Assembly (NCBI GenBank): GCA_965221855.1
Contig: CBDCSV010000006.1
Location: forward strand, 62,001 to 126,000
Direction: 5' to 3'
Source of the DNA: JAJDXO01 sp965221855
Lineage (GTDB): Bacteria; Pseudomonadota; Alphaproteobacteria; Rhodospirillales; UBA2165
Length of the DNA: 64,000 nucleotides
Of the stretch, positions 1 to 8,417 are shown in pieces. Position 1 is the stretch's first letter, and the number at the start of each line of letters is the position of its first letter. The position numbers were made by a program, and so were the translations under genes. Under the pieces are notes generated by a model. That model was not told the DNA's origin. It saw only the letters and a list, made by a program, of their open reading frames with translations, and made no database searches.

Positions 1-69
1 CTCATCACGGACGGCAAATCCCCCGGTGCGGTAGCCGGGCGCCAAACCGTTGAAGCAGGCAGAGGGTAG
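1..69 (+). CDS. C-terminal tail of an unidentified upstream gene (partial)
   Basis: Frame 1 is open from the window edge to a TAG at 67-69 and encodes about 22 residues ending in ...VEAGRG. The next gene starts 5 bases after this stop, and its ribosome binding site (AGAGGGTAGG) overlaps the stop, which is the usual layout of two cotranscribed genes. The residues show no recognisable domain. Because the downstream gene is a response regulator, a sensor kinase would be a natural partner, but that is inference only. Confidence 0.4.
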   Translation, partial: LITDGKSPGAVAGRQTVEAGRG

Positions 70-74
70 GGAAC

Positions 75-791
75 GTGGCCGACAGGGAACTAAACCGTAT
101 CCTGCACGTGGACGATGAAAACTATATCCGGCAGGTCGCCCGGCTGGCGCTCGAGACGGTCGGCGGCTTTACGGTCGAAGGATGCGCGTCCGGGCGGGAA
201 GCGCTGGAAAGGGGCCCGCGATTCGGGCCTCAGCTGATCCTCCTGGACGTGATGATGCCCGGACTGGATGGTCCGGCGACATTCGAGGCGATGAAGGAGA
301 CCGAGGGGCTGAGGGATGTCCCGGTGGTGTTCGTGACGGCCAAGGCGATGCCGTCGGAGTTGCAGCGGTTCCTCGACATCGGCGCCGCCGGCGTTATCGC
401 CAAACCGTTCGATCCCATGGCCATTTCCGGCCAGCTTCGCGAAATCTGGCGGCAGGCCATGAGCGATCCGGAAGCGAAATTCGCCGAGAAATTCGAGGCG
501 CTCCGCACGGCCTATGCAGGGCGGCTGGACGGGCGCCTGAAGGAAATGGAAGGCCATCGCGGCGCCCTTGCCTCGGCTTCCGGAAGCGACGGTGAGACGG
601 TGGAACACATCTCGCGGGCCGCCCATAAGCTCGCGGGGAATGCCGCGACGTTCGGGTTTGCGGAATTGGGTGAAGCGGCGGCCGAGTTGGAGAAGGTGTG
701 TGAGGGAGCCGGCAATGACGGCGCGCTGCAGGACTCGGTCCGCCAGGAGATCGTCGACCGCATTGGCGCCCTGCGGGCGTTGACCGGTTAG
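75..791 (+). CDS. Response regulator with C-terminal Hpt domain
   Basis: A GTG start follows an AGAGGG ribosome binding site. Residues 8-125 form a receiver domain: the acidic pair lies in HVDDE, Asp58 in LLDVMMPG is the expected phosphorylation site, and the conserved Thr/Lys are in FVTAK and IAKPF. Residues 150-235 look like a histidine phosphotransfer domain, with His184 in the motif AAHKLAGNAATFG. A protein with receiver plus Hpt and no DNA-binding output probably passes phosphate within a multistep phosphorelay in the cytoplasm. The partner kinase is not in the window. The domain calls are firm and the pathway is unknown. Confidence 0.85.
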   Translation: MADRELNRILHVDDENYIRQVARLALETVGGFTVEGCASGREALERGPRFGPQLILLDVMMPGLDGPATFEAMKETEGLRDVPVVFVTAKAMPSELQRFLDIGAAGVIAKPFDPMAISGQLREIWRQAMSDPEAKFAEKFEALRTAYAGRLDGRLKEMEGHRGALASASGSDGETVEHISRAAHKLAGNAATFGFAELGEAAAELEKVCEGAGNDGALQDSVRQEIVDRIGALRALTG

Positions 792-1141
792 CGGTGCCCG
801 GCAATCGAGTTAAGCGAAAGCAAAGCAAAGGCGTCTTCGCGCAGGCCGGGACGGAGACCATTGGCCGTTGGGCGTCGCCGGTCTCGCCCGTTCTCCCCAA
901 TTCCAAAAAAAGAACCGGAATTTCGGTATCCGAAACTCCGGTGGAAAGTTCATTGGGGGGGAATTCGTGTTAGCTGAAATGCATCAAATGAATTCGTTTC
1001 GATGGTCAGGCCGGGAAATCCGGCCCGAAGGAGACGATCAACGATCTCCTATGCCGCGCACTATAGCAGGCCCCTATCGGGAGCGGGTGAATGCGGTATT
1101 GACGGCGTATGAACGGATGTTAACGGGAATGTCAAAGTGGG
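792..1141. other. Intergenic gap between convergent genes; nothing assigned
   Basis: This 350-base stretch separates the response regulator (plus) from the DUF6489 gene (minus). A 102-codon open frame at 868-1176 exists, but it has no good ribosome binding site, has low-complexity, Arg/Ser-rich composition, and overlaps the DUF6489 gene antisense, so I do not call it. A small GCCGG/CCGGC inverted repeat near 1010-1024 lacks a T-tract. No RNA gene is recognised. Confidence 0.5.
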
Positions 1142-1393
1142 TTAGTCGTCCTTCTTGTCCGCGCCGGCCGCGGTGAATTGCGCCAGAAAGGCTTTCTGCA
1201 TCTGCTCGAATGCGTCCAGCCCGCTCGGCAGCCAATTCCTGGCGAGGGCTTCGGGATCCGCGGAGCCCAGATAATCCATCATCCGCTCCTCGACCTGCTT
1301 CATGATCGCCGCGTTCATCTGTTCGACCGGCGGAAGCCCGAAAAAAGCGCGTGCCTCCTCGGGCGTGCAATCGATGTCGATAGAGAACTTCAT
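1142..1393 (-). CDS. Small DUF6489-type protein of the PHA locus
   Basis: This 83-residue acidic protein starts MKFSIDIDCTPEEARAFFGL, a beginning I associate with the small alphaproteobacterial DUF6489 family. Nothing catalytic is visible. The rest is predicted mostly helical, with an amphipathic C-terminal stretch (GLDAFEQMQKAFLAQF) that recalls phasin-type helices. It lies 22 bases downstream of phaC on the same strand, so it is probably cotranscribed with it. A role at the PHA granule surface is therefore reasonable but inferred from position only. Confidence 0.75.
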   Translation of the reverse strand: MKFSIDIDCTPEEARAFFGLPPVEQMNAAIMKQVEERMMDYLGSADPEALARNWLPSGLDAFEQMQKAFLAQFTAAGADKKDD

Positions 1394-1415
1394 CTTGTAT
1401 GGCCCCCCATGCCTT

Positions 1416-3266
1416 CTAGGACTTGACCTTGACGTAGCTGCCGGGCGCGGGCTCGATGACCTTCAGTTTGCCCGCGCCGGGCTTGCGGGCGGCAACCTTG
1501 TCGCCGGATTTCCCGGAAAGCCACTTGTCCCAGTCGGGCCACCAGGAGCCCGGCGTTTCGGCCGCGTCGCCGAACCATTCATCGAACGTGCCGTACGATT
1601 TGCGTTTCGTATTGGTCCAGTACTGATACTTCTTCTTCTCCGGCGAATTGATGACGCCGGCAATGTGCCCGGAGCCGGCCAGCACGAAACGAACGGGCCC
1701 GCCGTAGAGGCCGGTCGCCTTGAAGACCGACGCGGCCGGCGCGATATGGTCTTCCTTGGATGCCTGCAGGTAGACCGGGATCTCGATGGCGGAGAGATCG
1801 ACGGGCTCTCCCAAGACCTTGAACCGGTTTTTCGCCGCGAGCTTGTTGTCCTGATACATGTCGCGCAGGTAGTCCATCAGCAGGGCCGCCGGAAAGCGGG
1901 TCGAATCGGCGTTCCAGAACAACAGGTCGAATGCCGGCGGCGCCTTGCCCAGCAGGTAGTTGTTGACCACGAAGTACCAGATGAGGTCGTTGGCGCGCAG
2001 CATGTTGAAGGTCGACGCCATGGACGCGCCGTCCAGGTAACCCTTGTCCGCCACCTGCTTCTCCAGGGCATCCACCTGCGCCTTGTCGGTGAACAGCTTG
2101 AGTTCGCCCGCCTCTTCGAAATCGACCTGGGCGGCGAAAAACGTGGCGGCGGTAATGCGGTCGTCCCCATGGGCCGCCATGTAGGCCAGCGTGGCGGCGA
2201 GCAGGGTCCCGCCGATGCAGTAGCCGATCGCGGTCACCTGGCGTTCGCCGGTGGCCTGCTCGACCGCGTCCAGGGCGGCGAAAATCCCGTCCCGGATATA
2301 ATCGTCGAAGCTCTTGTCGGCCATGGCCTCGTCGGGATTGACCCATGACATGACGAAGACCGAATACCCCCGGTCCGTTGCCCAGCGAATGAAGGAATTA
2401 TCGGGCCGGAGGTCGAGGATGTAGAACTTGTTGATCCACGGCGGCACGATGAGGAGCGGCTTGGCGTATACCTTTTCGGTGGTCGGGTTGTACTGAACAA
2501 GCTGGAAGAACTCGTTCTGGAAGACCACACCGCCTTCCGAGACCGCAACGTTCTTGCCGACCTCGAATGCATCCATGTCCGCCTGCTTGATGCTTAGGGC
2601 GCCGCCGCTGTTGCTGAAGTCCTCCATCAGATTCTTGAAGCCGTTGACGAGGTTCTCGCCGTTGCTCTCGGCGGTTTCCCTGACGACGACCGGGTTGGTG
2701 AGGGCGAAGTTGCTGGGGCTCAATGCATCGATGATCTGACGGCTGTAGAACTCCATCTTCGCCATGTCTTCCGGTTCCAGGCCGTCCACTTCGCCCACCA
2801 GCCGCTTGAGCCAGTTGGCGTTCAAGAGGTAGGACTGCTTGAAATAGTCGAAAATGGGATGCTCTTCCCAGGCCGGGTCCTTGAACCGGTTGTCGCCGGG
2901 TTCCGGGCCGACGACGGGCCCGGCGTCCGCCTCCTGGTTGAACAGGCGCTGGGTCGTGTTGAGCCACAGGGACTGATAGCCGCGCCAAAGCTCCATCTGC
3001 GCATCCATGACCTTGGCCGGGTCCAGCTTGGCGGCGGCCAGCGGATTTGCCGCGGGCGCCGTATCCTGATCGGCCTTGCCGTTGCCGGCCTCGCCGCTCT
3101 TTTCCGATTTTGCGGCGCCGCCCGCCGAATCCGGAGCCCACGCCTGCATCCAGGCATTCATCGCCCGGCCATATCCCGCCGCCAATTGCGTCATGCTTTC
3201 GGTCAGGTCGGGCAGGCCGGGCGGGTCTGTCTCGCCCTTCTTGTTCTTGTTGTTTTTGGTGCTCAT
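1416..3266 (-). CDS. phaC: Class I poly(R)-hydroxyalkanoate synthase PhaC
   Basis: PhaC polymerises (R)-3-hydroxyacyl-CoA into polyhydroxyalkanoate at the granule surface. The 616-residue length fits class I synthases. A variable Ala/Gly-rich N-terminus (to about residue 85) precedes the PhaC N-domain and an alpha/beta-hydrolase core. The lipase-like box GYCIGG carries the nucleophile Cys350; Asp506 (SKEDHIAP) and His534 (GSGHIAG) complete the triad. The conserved W-x-N-P (SWVNPDE) is also present. phaB lies 33 bases upstream and the DUF6489 gene downstream, all on the minus strand, consistent with one operon. Confidence 0.97.
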   Translation of the reverse strand: MSTKNNKNKKGETDPPGLPDLTESMTQLAAGYGRAMNAWMQAWAPDSAGGAAKSEKSGEAGNGKADQDTAPAANPLAAAKLDPAKVMDAQMELWRGYQSLWLNTTQRLFNQEADAGPVVGPEPGDNRFKDPAWEEHPIFDYFKQSYLLNANWLKRLVGEVDGLEPEDMAKMEFYSRQIIDALSPSNFALTNPVVVRETAESNGENLVNGFKNLMEDFSNSGGALSIKQADMDAFEVGKNVAVSEGGVVFQNEFFQLVQYNPTTEKVYAKPLLIVPPWINKFYILDLRPDNSFIRWATDRGYSVFVMSWVNPDEAMADKSFDDYIRDGIFAALDAVEQATGERQVTAIGYCIGGTLLAATLAYMAAHGDDRITAATFFAAQVDFEEAGELKLFTDKAQVDALEKQVADKGYLDGASMASTFNMLRANDLIWYFVVNNYLLGKAPPAFDLLFWNADSTRFPAALLMDYLRDMYQDNKLAAKNRFKVLGEPVDLSAIEIPVYLQASKEDHIAPAASVFKATGLYGGPVRFVLAGSGHIAGVINSPEKKKYQYWTNTKRKSYGTFDEWFGDAAETPGSWWPDWDKWLSGKSGDKVAARKPGAGKLKVIEPAPGSYVKVKS

Positions 3267-3299
3267 CGGGAGCCGTTCTCCGGGTCCAGCGTGTCGGGA

Positions 3300-4022
3300 T
3301 CAGTACATATGCTGTCCGCCGTTGACCGACAAGGTCGAACCGGTGATGAAACCGGCCTCGTCGGCAACGAGGAAAAGGACGGTGCGGGCGATTTCCTCCG
3401 CCTTGCCCAGGCGGCCGACCGGGATTCTGGCAATGATCTTCTCGAGAACCTGCTCCGGCACGGCGGCGACCATGTCCGTATCGATATAGCCGGGGGCGAC
3501 GGCGTTGACGGTGATGCCCTGCGCGGCGCCCTCCTGCGCCAGCGCCTTGGTGAAACCGTGAATACCGGACTTGGCCGCGGCATAGTTCACCTGGCCGTAT
3601 TGACCGGCCTGGCCGTTGATCGAGCCGATATTGACGATCCGGCCGAACTTGCGCTCGCGCATTCCTTCGATGACCGAGCGGCTCATGTTGAAGCAGGAAC
3701 CCAGGTTGGTATCGATAACCGCCTGCCAGTTCCCGGCGTCCATCTTGTGCATGGTGCCGTCCCGGGTAATGCCGGCGTTGTTCACCAGGACGTCCACCGG
3801 TCCCGCTTCTCCGGTAATTTTCGCAACCCCCGCGACGCACTCGTCGTAATTCGAGACATCGAACCTGTACGCCGGAATACCGGTCTCGTCGGTAAATTTC
3901 CTGGCGCGTTCCTCGTTGCCGCCATAGTTGGCCGCCACGGTGTATCCGGCGTCCTTGAGGGCAATGCTGATGGCGGCTCCGATGCCGCGGGTGCCGCCCG
4001 TTACGATCGCTACTCGGCTCAT
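3300..4022 (-). CDS. phaB: Acetoacetyl-CoA reductase PhaB
   Basis: This 240-residue short-chain dehydrogenase should reduce acetoacetyl-CoA to (R)-3-hydroxybutyryl-CoA with NADPH, the step before PhaC. It has the Rossmann motif TGGTRGIG (residues 8-15), NNAG (81-84), and the catalytic Ser134, Tyr147 and Lys151 (YAAAK). Length and sequence fit PhbB rather than FabG, and the position directly upstream of phaC supports this. It starts at ATG 4022 behind GGGAGAGAGG. It is the first gene of the minus-strand phaB-phaC-DUF6489 group. Confidence 0.95.
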   Translation of the reverse strand: MSRVAIVTGGTRGIGAAISIALKDAGYTVAANYGGNEERARKFTDETGIPAYRFDVSNYDECVAGVAKITGEAGPVDVLVNNAGITRDGTMHKMDAGNWQAVIDTNLGSCFNMSRSVIEGMRERKFGRIVNIGSINGQAGQYGQVNYAAAKSGIHGFTKALAQEGAAQGITVNAVAPGYIDTDMVAAVPEQVLEKIIARIPVGRLGKAEEIARTVLFLVADEAGFITGSTLSVNGGQHMY

Positions 4023-4167
4023 ATCCTCTCTCCCCTGCTAAACGCCCACGGAGTGCCGCCGGTTTCACGCCGGACACAGGGTCTCCGAGGCGGTGGGTTT
4101 ACTTTAACATTCATAAATCTAATCGAAAAACCGTGCCACGCGGCCCGCTCTCCGGCATGGAGCGCAT

Positions 4168-4206
4168 AAAAGAAGAGCGTGATACCGGACCGGAATCACG
4201 CTCTTC
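4168..4206 (-). terminator. Rho-independent terminator of the phasin gene
   Basis: A perfect 12-bp inverted repeat, GAAGAGCGTGAT (4172-4183) and ATCACGCTCTTC (4195-4206), encloses an 11-base loop. Read on the minus strand it is followed by TTTT (4171-4168). It begins 22 bases after the phasin stop codon, so it should end phasin transcription and insulate it from phaB. Confidence 0.85.
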
Positions 4207-4228
4207 TCGGGAAGCGTACACGGGTTGC

Positions 4229-4768
4229 CTAGGCGGAGACGAAGGGCTTTACGAAGCTCTCGACGGCCCCGTCGAAACGGCCCTTGATCGGCTCGAAGCT
4301 CTTGACCGCGGTGTCGGCGGCGATCTTGTTGAGCTTGGTGGTCTGGGCGATCACGCGGTTGACCGAGGTGTTGACGGCCTCGACCTGCAGATCCATCAGC
4401 TCCTGCGGGTTCTTGACCGCAAAGGACTTCTGCAGCAGGTCCATGTTCTCGGCGGCCGCCTTCTTGGTGTAGTCGACCATGGAGGCGTAGTAGGCCTCGG
4501 CGCCGGCGACGGCGACGGAGGAAGCCGCTTCGACGGCCTCGATGTTGTCCTTGCCGTAGGACATCAGCTTGTCATAGGAGATCTTGGCGACGTCCATCTG
4601 CTCCTTGCCGTAGGCGCTGGCGTTCTTGTAGCCCTCGGCGGCGGCATCGGCGCCGATGTTCATCACGTTCTTCAGGGTCTCCTGGCCGACCGAGCTGATG
4701 GTCTCGATGGTCTCGGCGGCGGCCTCGGCCGCGGGTTTCGCGGTGCTTGCTTTCGCTTTGGTGGTCAT
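4229..4768 (-). CDS. phaP: Phasin family protein (PhaP-like)
   Basis: Phasins coat PHA granules and set their number and size. The 179-residue product is almost wholly helical, rich in Ala/Lys/Glu, and has the phasin hallmark region around MDLLQKSFAVKNPQELMDLQ. I chose the ATG at 4768 (MTTKAKAS) because TAAGGAG lies just upstream and because extending the frame to 4864 would run through the PhaR-like operators. It has its own strong terminator. Expression is probably repressed by PhaR through the dyads at 4808-4908. Confidence 0.9.
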   Translation of the reverse strand: MTTKAKASTAKPAAEAAAETIETISSVGQETLKNVMNIGADAAAEGYKNASAYGKEQMDVAKISYDKLMSYGKDNIEAVEAASSVAVAGAEAYYASMVDYTKKAAAENMDLLQKSFAVKNPQELMDLQVEAVNTSVNRVIAQTTKLNKIAADTAVKSFEPIKGRFDGAVESFVKPFVSA

Positions 4769-4807
4769 AATTGGCTCCTTACATCTAAAAGTCAGGCAAA
4801 ATTCATG

Positions 4808-4837
4808 TTTTGCGTGACGAAATTTTGCATTGCAAAA
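4808..4837. promoter_or_regulatory. PhaR-like operator pair proximal to the phasin gene
   Basis: TTTTGCATTGCAAAA (4823-4837) is a near-perfect dyad with a TGC-N3-GCA core. A weaker copy, TTTTGCGTGACGAAA, abuts it at 4808-4822. TGC/GCA dyads are the known type of PhaR target in alphaproteobacteria. The pair lies 40-70 bases upstream of the phasin ATG, so binding would block its promoter. Confidence 0.75.
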
Positions 4838-4876
4838 AGACATATAATCCCCATGATTCCTCATGTCAACGAGTTT

Positions 4877-4908
4877 TTTTGCATTGCAAAAAGTTTTGCA
4901 CTACAAAA
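4877..4908. promoter_or_regulatory. PhaR-like operator pair proximal to phaR
   Basis: An exact second copy of TTTTGCATTGCAAAA sits at 4877-4891, followed by the imperfect TTTTGCACTACAAAA at 4894-4908. Their centres are 17 bases apart, close to the 15-base spacing of the phasin-side pair. They lie about 80-110 bases upstream of the phaR start, which suggests autorepression. The 4800-4910 stretch is strikingly AT-rich compared with its surroundings. Confidence 0.75.
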
Positions 4909-4987
4909 TGCCGGTCTTATATGTCAGACTGAAGACAAGATGCCGGCTCAAGGAGCTTGCCGGTGGTCCATTTACGAGGACGGATGC

Positions 4988-5608
4988 ATGGCCAAAGGGC
5001 AGAAGAATCCGGACGACGTCGTCATTATCAAGAAATACGCCAATCGGCGCCTTTACAATACTGCCGTCGCCGAGTTCGTCACTCTGGGCGATCTCCATAC
5101 GATGGTTAATGACGGCACCAACTTCGTGGTGAAGGACGCCAAGTCGGGCACCGACATAACCACCTCAATTTTGGCTCAGATCATCGCCGAAGAAGAGAGC
5201 AAGGGGCATAACCTTCTGCCTCTCAATTACCTCCGGCAGCTCCTGAGTTTCTACAATGACGGGGTCGGTCAGTACCTATCCACTTATCTCGAACAGAGCA
5301 TGGATAACTTCTCCAACAATCAGCAGCATATCATGCAGCAGATGCAGGAGATGTTCGGCGGCGCCGGCGCCATGCAGCAGTTCAATGAGATCGGCCGCCG
5401 GAACCTGGAAATTCTCCAGCAATCCATGGCCATGTTCTCGAATACCAACAGCGGGTCCACCGCGAACGGCAACGGCCAGCATGCTCCAAGCAATGGAAGA
5501 GAGCCGTCCACCACGGAGGATGAGGACCGGCAGTCGGAGATCAACCGTCTCCAATCACAACTGGCCGAGATCCAACAACGGCTGGATGACCTCTCCAGCG
5601 GAGGCTGA
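4988..5608 (+). CDS. phaR: Polyhydroxyalkanoate synthesis repressor PhaR
   Basis: PhaR senses PHA granules and represses phasin and PHA genes. The 206-residue product has the PHB/PHA accumulation regulator DNA-binding domain at its N-terminus (IIKKYANRRLYNT, residues 12-24), followed by the conserved SGTDITTSILAQIIAEEE region. A Gln/Met-rich middle and a C-terminal coiled coil (EINRLQSQLAEIQQRLDDL) follow. I start it at ATG 4988 (MAKGQKNPDD), where homologues begin, with GAGGA nearby. It is divergent from phaP and shares the operator region with it. Confidence 0.93.
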   Translation: MAKGQKNPDDVVIIKKYANRRLYNTAVAEFVTLGDLHTMVNDGTNFVVKDAKSGTDITTSILAQIIAEEESKGHNLLPLNYLRQLLSFYNDGVGQYLSTYLEQSMDNFSNNQQHIMQQMQEMFGGAGAMQQFNEIGRRNLEILQQSMAMFSNTNSGSTANGNGQHAPSNGREPSTTEDEDRQSEINRLQSQLAEIQQRLDDLSSGG

Positions 5609-5646
5609 ACGCCCATCCCCGTGAATTCTAGGAGCTAGCCCCCCAA

Positions 5647-6087
5647 GTGGACGAAATCGTATCCAAGAAAAGCTTTGGGTTTGACGATCTTGCGGTCGGC
5701 ATGACCGGCGAATATTGCCGGATATTGACCGAGCGGGATATCGAGGGATTTGCCGAAGTCTCAGGCGACGTCAATCCGATCCATCTCGACGAGGAGTATG
5801 CTAAGGCATCGATTTTCGGTGACCGGATCAGCCATGGCATCCTCACCGCAGGCTATATCTCGGCGACATTCGGAGCCGAATTTCCGGGTCCCGGCTGGAT
5901 CTATGTAAACCAGTCGTTGCGCTTCAAGGCCCCGGTCAAGATCGGCGATCAGGTCGACACCCGGGTTACGGTGTCGAAGCTGGTGCCGGAGAAGAAATTC
6001 GTCGAATTCAAAACCGTCTGCAAGGTCGGGGAGTCGGTGGTCCTCGACGGCGAGGCGACATTGATGGCGCCGAAATTGGCCGGCTAG
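5647..6087 (+). CDS. MaoC-type (R)-specific enoyl-CoA hydratase
   Basis: The 146-residue hot-dog-fold protein carries the hydratase-2 motif: Asp and His in SGDVNPIHLDEEYA (about residues 38-51) and FGDRISHGIL after it. PhaJ enzymes of this size convert trans-2-enoyl-CoA from beta-oxidation to (R)-3-hydroxyacyl-CoA for PhaC. It starts with GTG at 5647 behind TAGGAGC. It sits between phaR and phaA, which favours the PhaJ role. A more general MaoC hydratase is possible, so I give no symbol. Confidence 0.87.
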   Translation: MDEIVSKKSFGFDDLAVGMTGEYCRILTERDIEGFAEVSGDVNPIHLDEEYAKASIFGDRISHGILTAGYISATFGAEFPGPGWIYVNQSLRFKAPVKIGDQVDTRVTVSKLVPEKKFVEFKTVCKVGESVVLDGEATLMAPKLAG

Positions 6088-6164
6088 GCCGCACCAGCCG
6101 GCCTCGGCAAGATTCAGGTGACACCATGCCGGGCCCGCGGCGCCCGGCTGACGAGGAGGAAGAA

Positions 6165-7349
6165 GTGGCACAAGTTTCAGATATCGTAATTGCGAGCGGG
6201 GCCCGCACGCCCATCGGGTCGTTCAACGGCGCCTTGGCGTCCATGGCCAGTCACGAATTGGGCGCGCTGGCGATTGGCGCGGCTCTCGACAAGGCGGGTG
6301 TCTCGCCCGACGACGTCTCCGAGGTCGTCATGGGCCAGGTGCTCACGGCGGGAGCCGGCATGAATGCGGCCCGCCAAGCCTCGATGGCGGCGGGCGTGCC
6401 GCAGGAAAGGACGGCCTACGGCGTCAATCAGGTTTGCGGTTCCGGTCTTCGGACGATTGCACTGGGCGCACAGGCGATCGCCGTCGGCGATGCCTCGGTC
6501 GTCGTCGCAGGCGGTCACGAAAGCATGAGCCAGGCACCCCACGCCGCCCACCTTCGGGACGGCCAGAAGATGGGTAATCTCGAATTCGTCGACACCATGA
6601 TCAAGGACGGGCTGTGGGATGCCTTCAACGGCTACCATATGGGCGTGACCGCGGAGAACGTCGCCGAGCAATGGCAGATTACCCGCGATCAGCAGGACGA
6701 ATTCGCCGCCGCCTCGCAGCAGCGCGCCGAGGCGGCAATCGAAGCCGGCAAGTTCGCCGATGAGATCGTTCCGGTGACCATCAAGACCCGCAAAGGGGAA
6801 ACGGTGGTCGACACCGACGAATACCCTCGCGCGGGAACCACCACCGAGACGCTCGGCAAGCTGCGGCCCGCGTTCAACAAGGAAGGCACGGTGACCGCGG
6901 GCAACGCATCCGGCATCAATGACGGCGCCGCGGCGACGGTGCTGATGACCGCCGGGGAAGCGGAGAAACGGGGGATCACGCCGATGGCCCGGATCGCATC
7001 CTGGGCAACGGTCGGACTCGATCCGGCGATCATGGGGGCGGGGCCGATCCCCGCCAGCCGGGCCGCTCTCGAGAAAGCCGGCTGGAGCGCCGACGACGTC
7101 GACCTCATCGAAGCGAACGAGGCGTTCGCCGCCCAGGCGTGCGCGGTCGCCAAGGAGCTGGGACTCGATGCCGGGAAGGTGAACGTCAACGGCGGCGCCA
7201 TCGCGCTCGGACACCCCATCGGCGCCTCCGGCACCCGGATCATGGTGACGCTGCTCCATGAAATGGCGCGGCGGGACGCCAAGAAGGGTCTCGCGACCCT
7301 GTGCATCGGCGGGGGCATGGGCATCGCCATGTGCGTCGAGCGCGACTAG
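6165..7349 (+). CDS. phaA: Acetyl-CoA acetyltransferase (beta-ketothiolase PhaA)
   Basis: This enzyme condenses two acetyl-CoA to acetoacetyl-CoA, the first step of PHB synthesis. With the GTG at 6165 (VAQVSDIVIASGARTPIG) the protein has 394 residues, the normal thiolase length, and GAGGAGGAA precedes that GTG directly. The acylated Cys91 lies in QVCGSGLR, His350 in GGAIALGHPIGASG and Cys380 in LCIGGGMG. It completes a full acetyl-CoA to PHB route in this locus. A terminator hairpin follows. Confidence 0.95.
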   Translation: MAQVSDIVIASGARTPIGSFNGALASMASHELGALAIGAALDKAGVSPDDVSEVVMGQVLTAGAGMNAARQASMAAGVPQERTAYGVNQVCGSGLRTIALGAQAIAVGDASVVVAGGHESMSQAPHAAHLRDGQKMGNLEFVDTMIKDGLWDAFNGYHMGVTAENVAEQWQITRDQQDEFAAASQQRAEAAIEAGKFADEIVPVTIKTRKGETVVDTDEYPRAGTTTETLGKLRPAFNKEGTVTAGNASGINDGAAATVLMTAGEAEKRGITPMARIASWATVGLDPAIMGAGPIPASRAALEKAGWSADDVDLIEANEAFAAQACAVAKELGLDAGKVNVNGGAIALGHPIGASGTRIMVTLLHEMARRDAKKGLATLCIGGGMGIAMCVERD

Positions 7350-7388
7350 GACACCCTCGGCTCCCGCTGCGGGCGGGAACGGATAGAG

Positions 7389-7420
7389 ACGGCGCTGCCC
7401 GAAGGCGGCGCCGTTTCTGT
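7389..7420 (+). terminator. Terminator-like hairpin after phaA
   Basis: ACGGCGCTGCC (7389-7399) pairs with GGCGGCGCCGT (7404-7414) over 11 bp with one T-G wobble around a CGAA tetraloop. TTCTGTTT follows. It lies 40 bases past the phaA stop and should end the phaR-phaA transcription unit. Confidence 0.75.
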
Positions 7421-7517
7421 TTGTGCCGGGCCCGCCAGCTGTATAATATATAAATATGCCGGTATGATAATACCATACGAATAAGGTCGCCGGCGGGAGA
7501 CGAGACGGGAGGCGTTC

Positions 7518-8315
7518 ATGGCGGGCGGGTCCGCTGCCGGCGCCAGGTCGGCGAATACCGAAGGTTCCTCCAAACCGGCCCGGCGGGGGATACAGGTGAT
7601 CGCCCGCGCGGCCAATATCCTGCGGACGCTGGAAGCCGAAAACCAGGGCCTGTCGCTGAGCCAGATCGCCGAGCGGGTGGGCCTCGCCCGGCCCACGGTG
7701 CAGCACATCGTCGCCGAACTGCAGCAACAGGACCTGGTCATGCCGGCGGGGCCGCACTCGGGATTTCAGTTGGGACCGGGGCTGGTGAGGCTCGGGGCCG
7801 CGGCGCAGCCCGGCTTCGTCGAAATCGTGCGGCCGCTCCTGGAGACTCTGTTCCTGCGGATCGACGAGACCATCGACCTCTCCATCCTGAGGGGGACGCG
7901 GGTGTATTTTATCGATCAAATCATTGCCCAGCACCGCCTGCGCGCGGTGTCGGCCATCGGGGCGGCGTTTCCGCTGATTTCGACGGCGAACGGCAAGGCG
8001 ATGCTGGCGGCGATGGAGAACGAGACGGCCGAGAAGATTTTCCGCGATACGGATCCCGCGGAGATCGGCCCCGGAAAAACCTGGGACGATTTGTTGCGTG
8101 AATTGACCGAGATCCGGCGGGCCGGGGTGGCCTATGACCGGGAAGAGCACTCGGAGGGCATTTGCGCCCTGGGGGTGGATATCGGCAGGCCGAACGGCAT
8201 TCCGGCGGCGATTTCGATCCCCGTCCCGGCGCACAGGTTCCGGCGCCGCGCCGACGAACTCAGCCGGGAAATTCTCAACGCCCGGGAAAGGATTCTGGAC
8301 GCACTGGGAAGCTGA
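7518..8315 (+). CDS. IclR family transcriptional regulator
   Basis: The 265-residue protein has a winged-helix IclR DNA-binding domain at about residues 22-85 (IARAANILRTLEAE and LSLSQIAERVGLARPTVQHI) and the IclR effector-binding domain after it, including TANGKAMLA and the C-terminal ISIPVPAHRF. A DNA-binding cytoplasmic regulator of unknown ligand is the safe call. It starts at ATG 7518 with GGGAGACGAGACGGGAGG upstream. The AT-rich patch 7440-7480 is probably its promoter. IS630 copy 1 begins 8 bases past its stop codon. Confidence 0.9.
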   Translation: MAGGSAAGARSANTEGSSKPARRGIQVIARAANILRTLEAENQGLSLSQIAERVGLARPTVQHIVAELQQQDLVMPAGPHSGFQLGPGLVRLGAAAQPGFVEIVRPLLETLFLRIDETIDLSILRGTRVYFIDQIIAQHRLRAVSAIGAAFPLISTANGKAMLAAMENETAEKIFRDTDPAEIGPGKTWDDLLRELTEIRRAGVAYDREEHSEGICALGVDIGRPNGIPAAISIPVPAHRFRRRADELSREILNARERILDALGS

Positions 8316-8417
8316 CGGGGCTAGAGCGTATTTGAGATTGATTGAATCATTTTAGGGATTCCCAAGTATGGGCGAACCATGATTCAAGATGGATGCTGGG
8401 CAAGGAGGCCAGCATTC

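Noticed and set aside
868..1176. 102-codon open frame in the gap after the response regulator
   Set aside because: It has no good ribosome binding site and biased, domain-free composition, and its end is antisense to the conserved DUF6489 gene.
4133..4987. Longer phaR reading frame starting near 4133
   Set aside because: It would run antisense through the whole phasin gene and the operator region; homologues begin at MAKG (4988).
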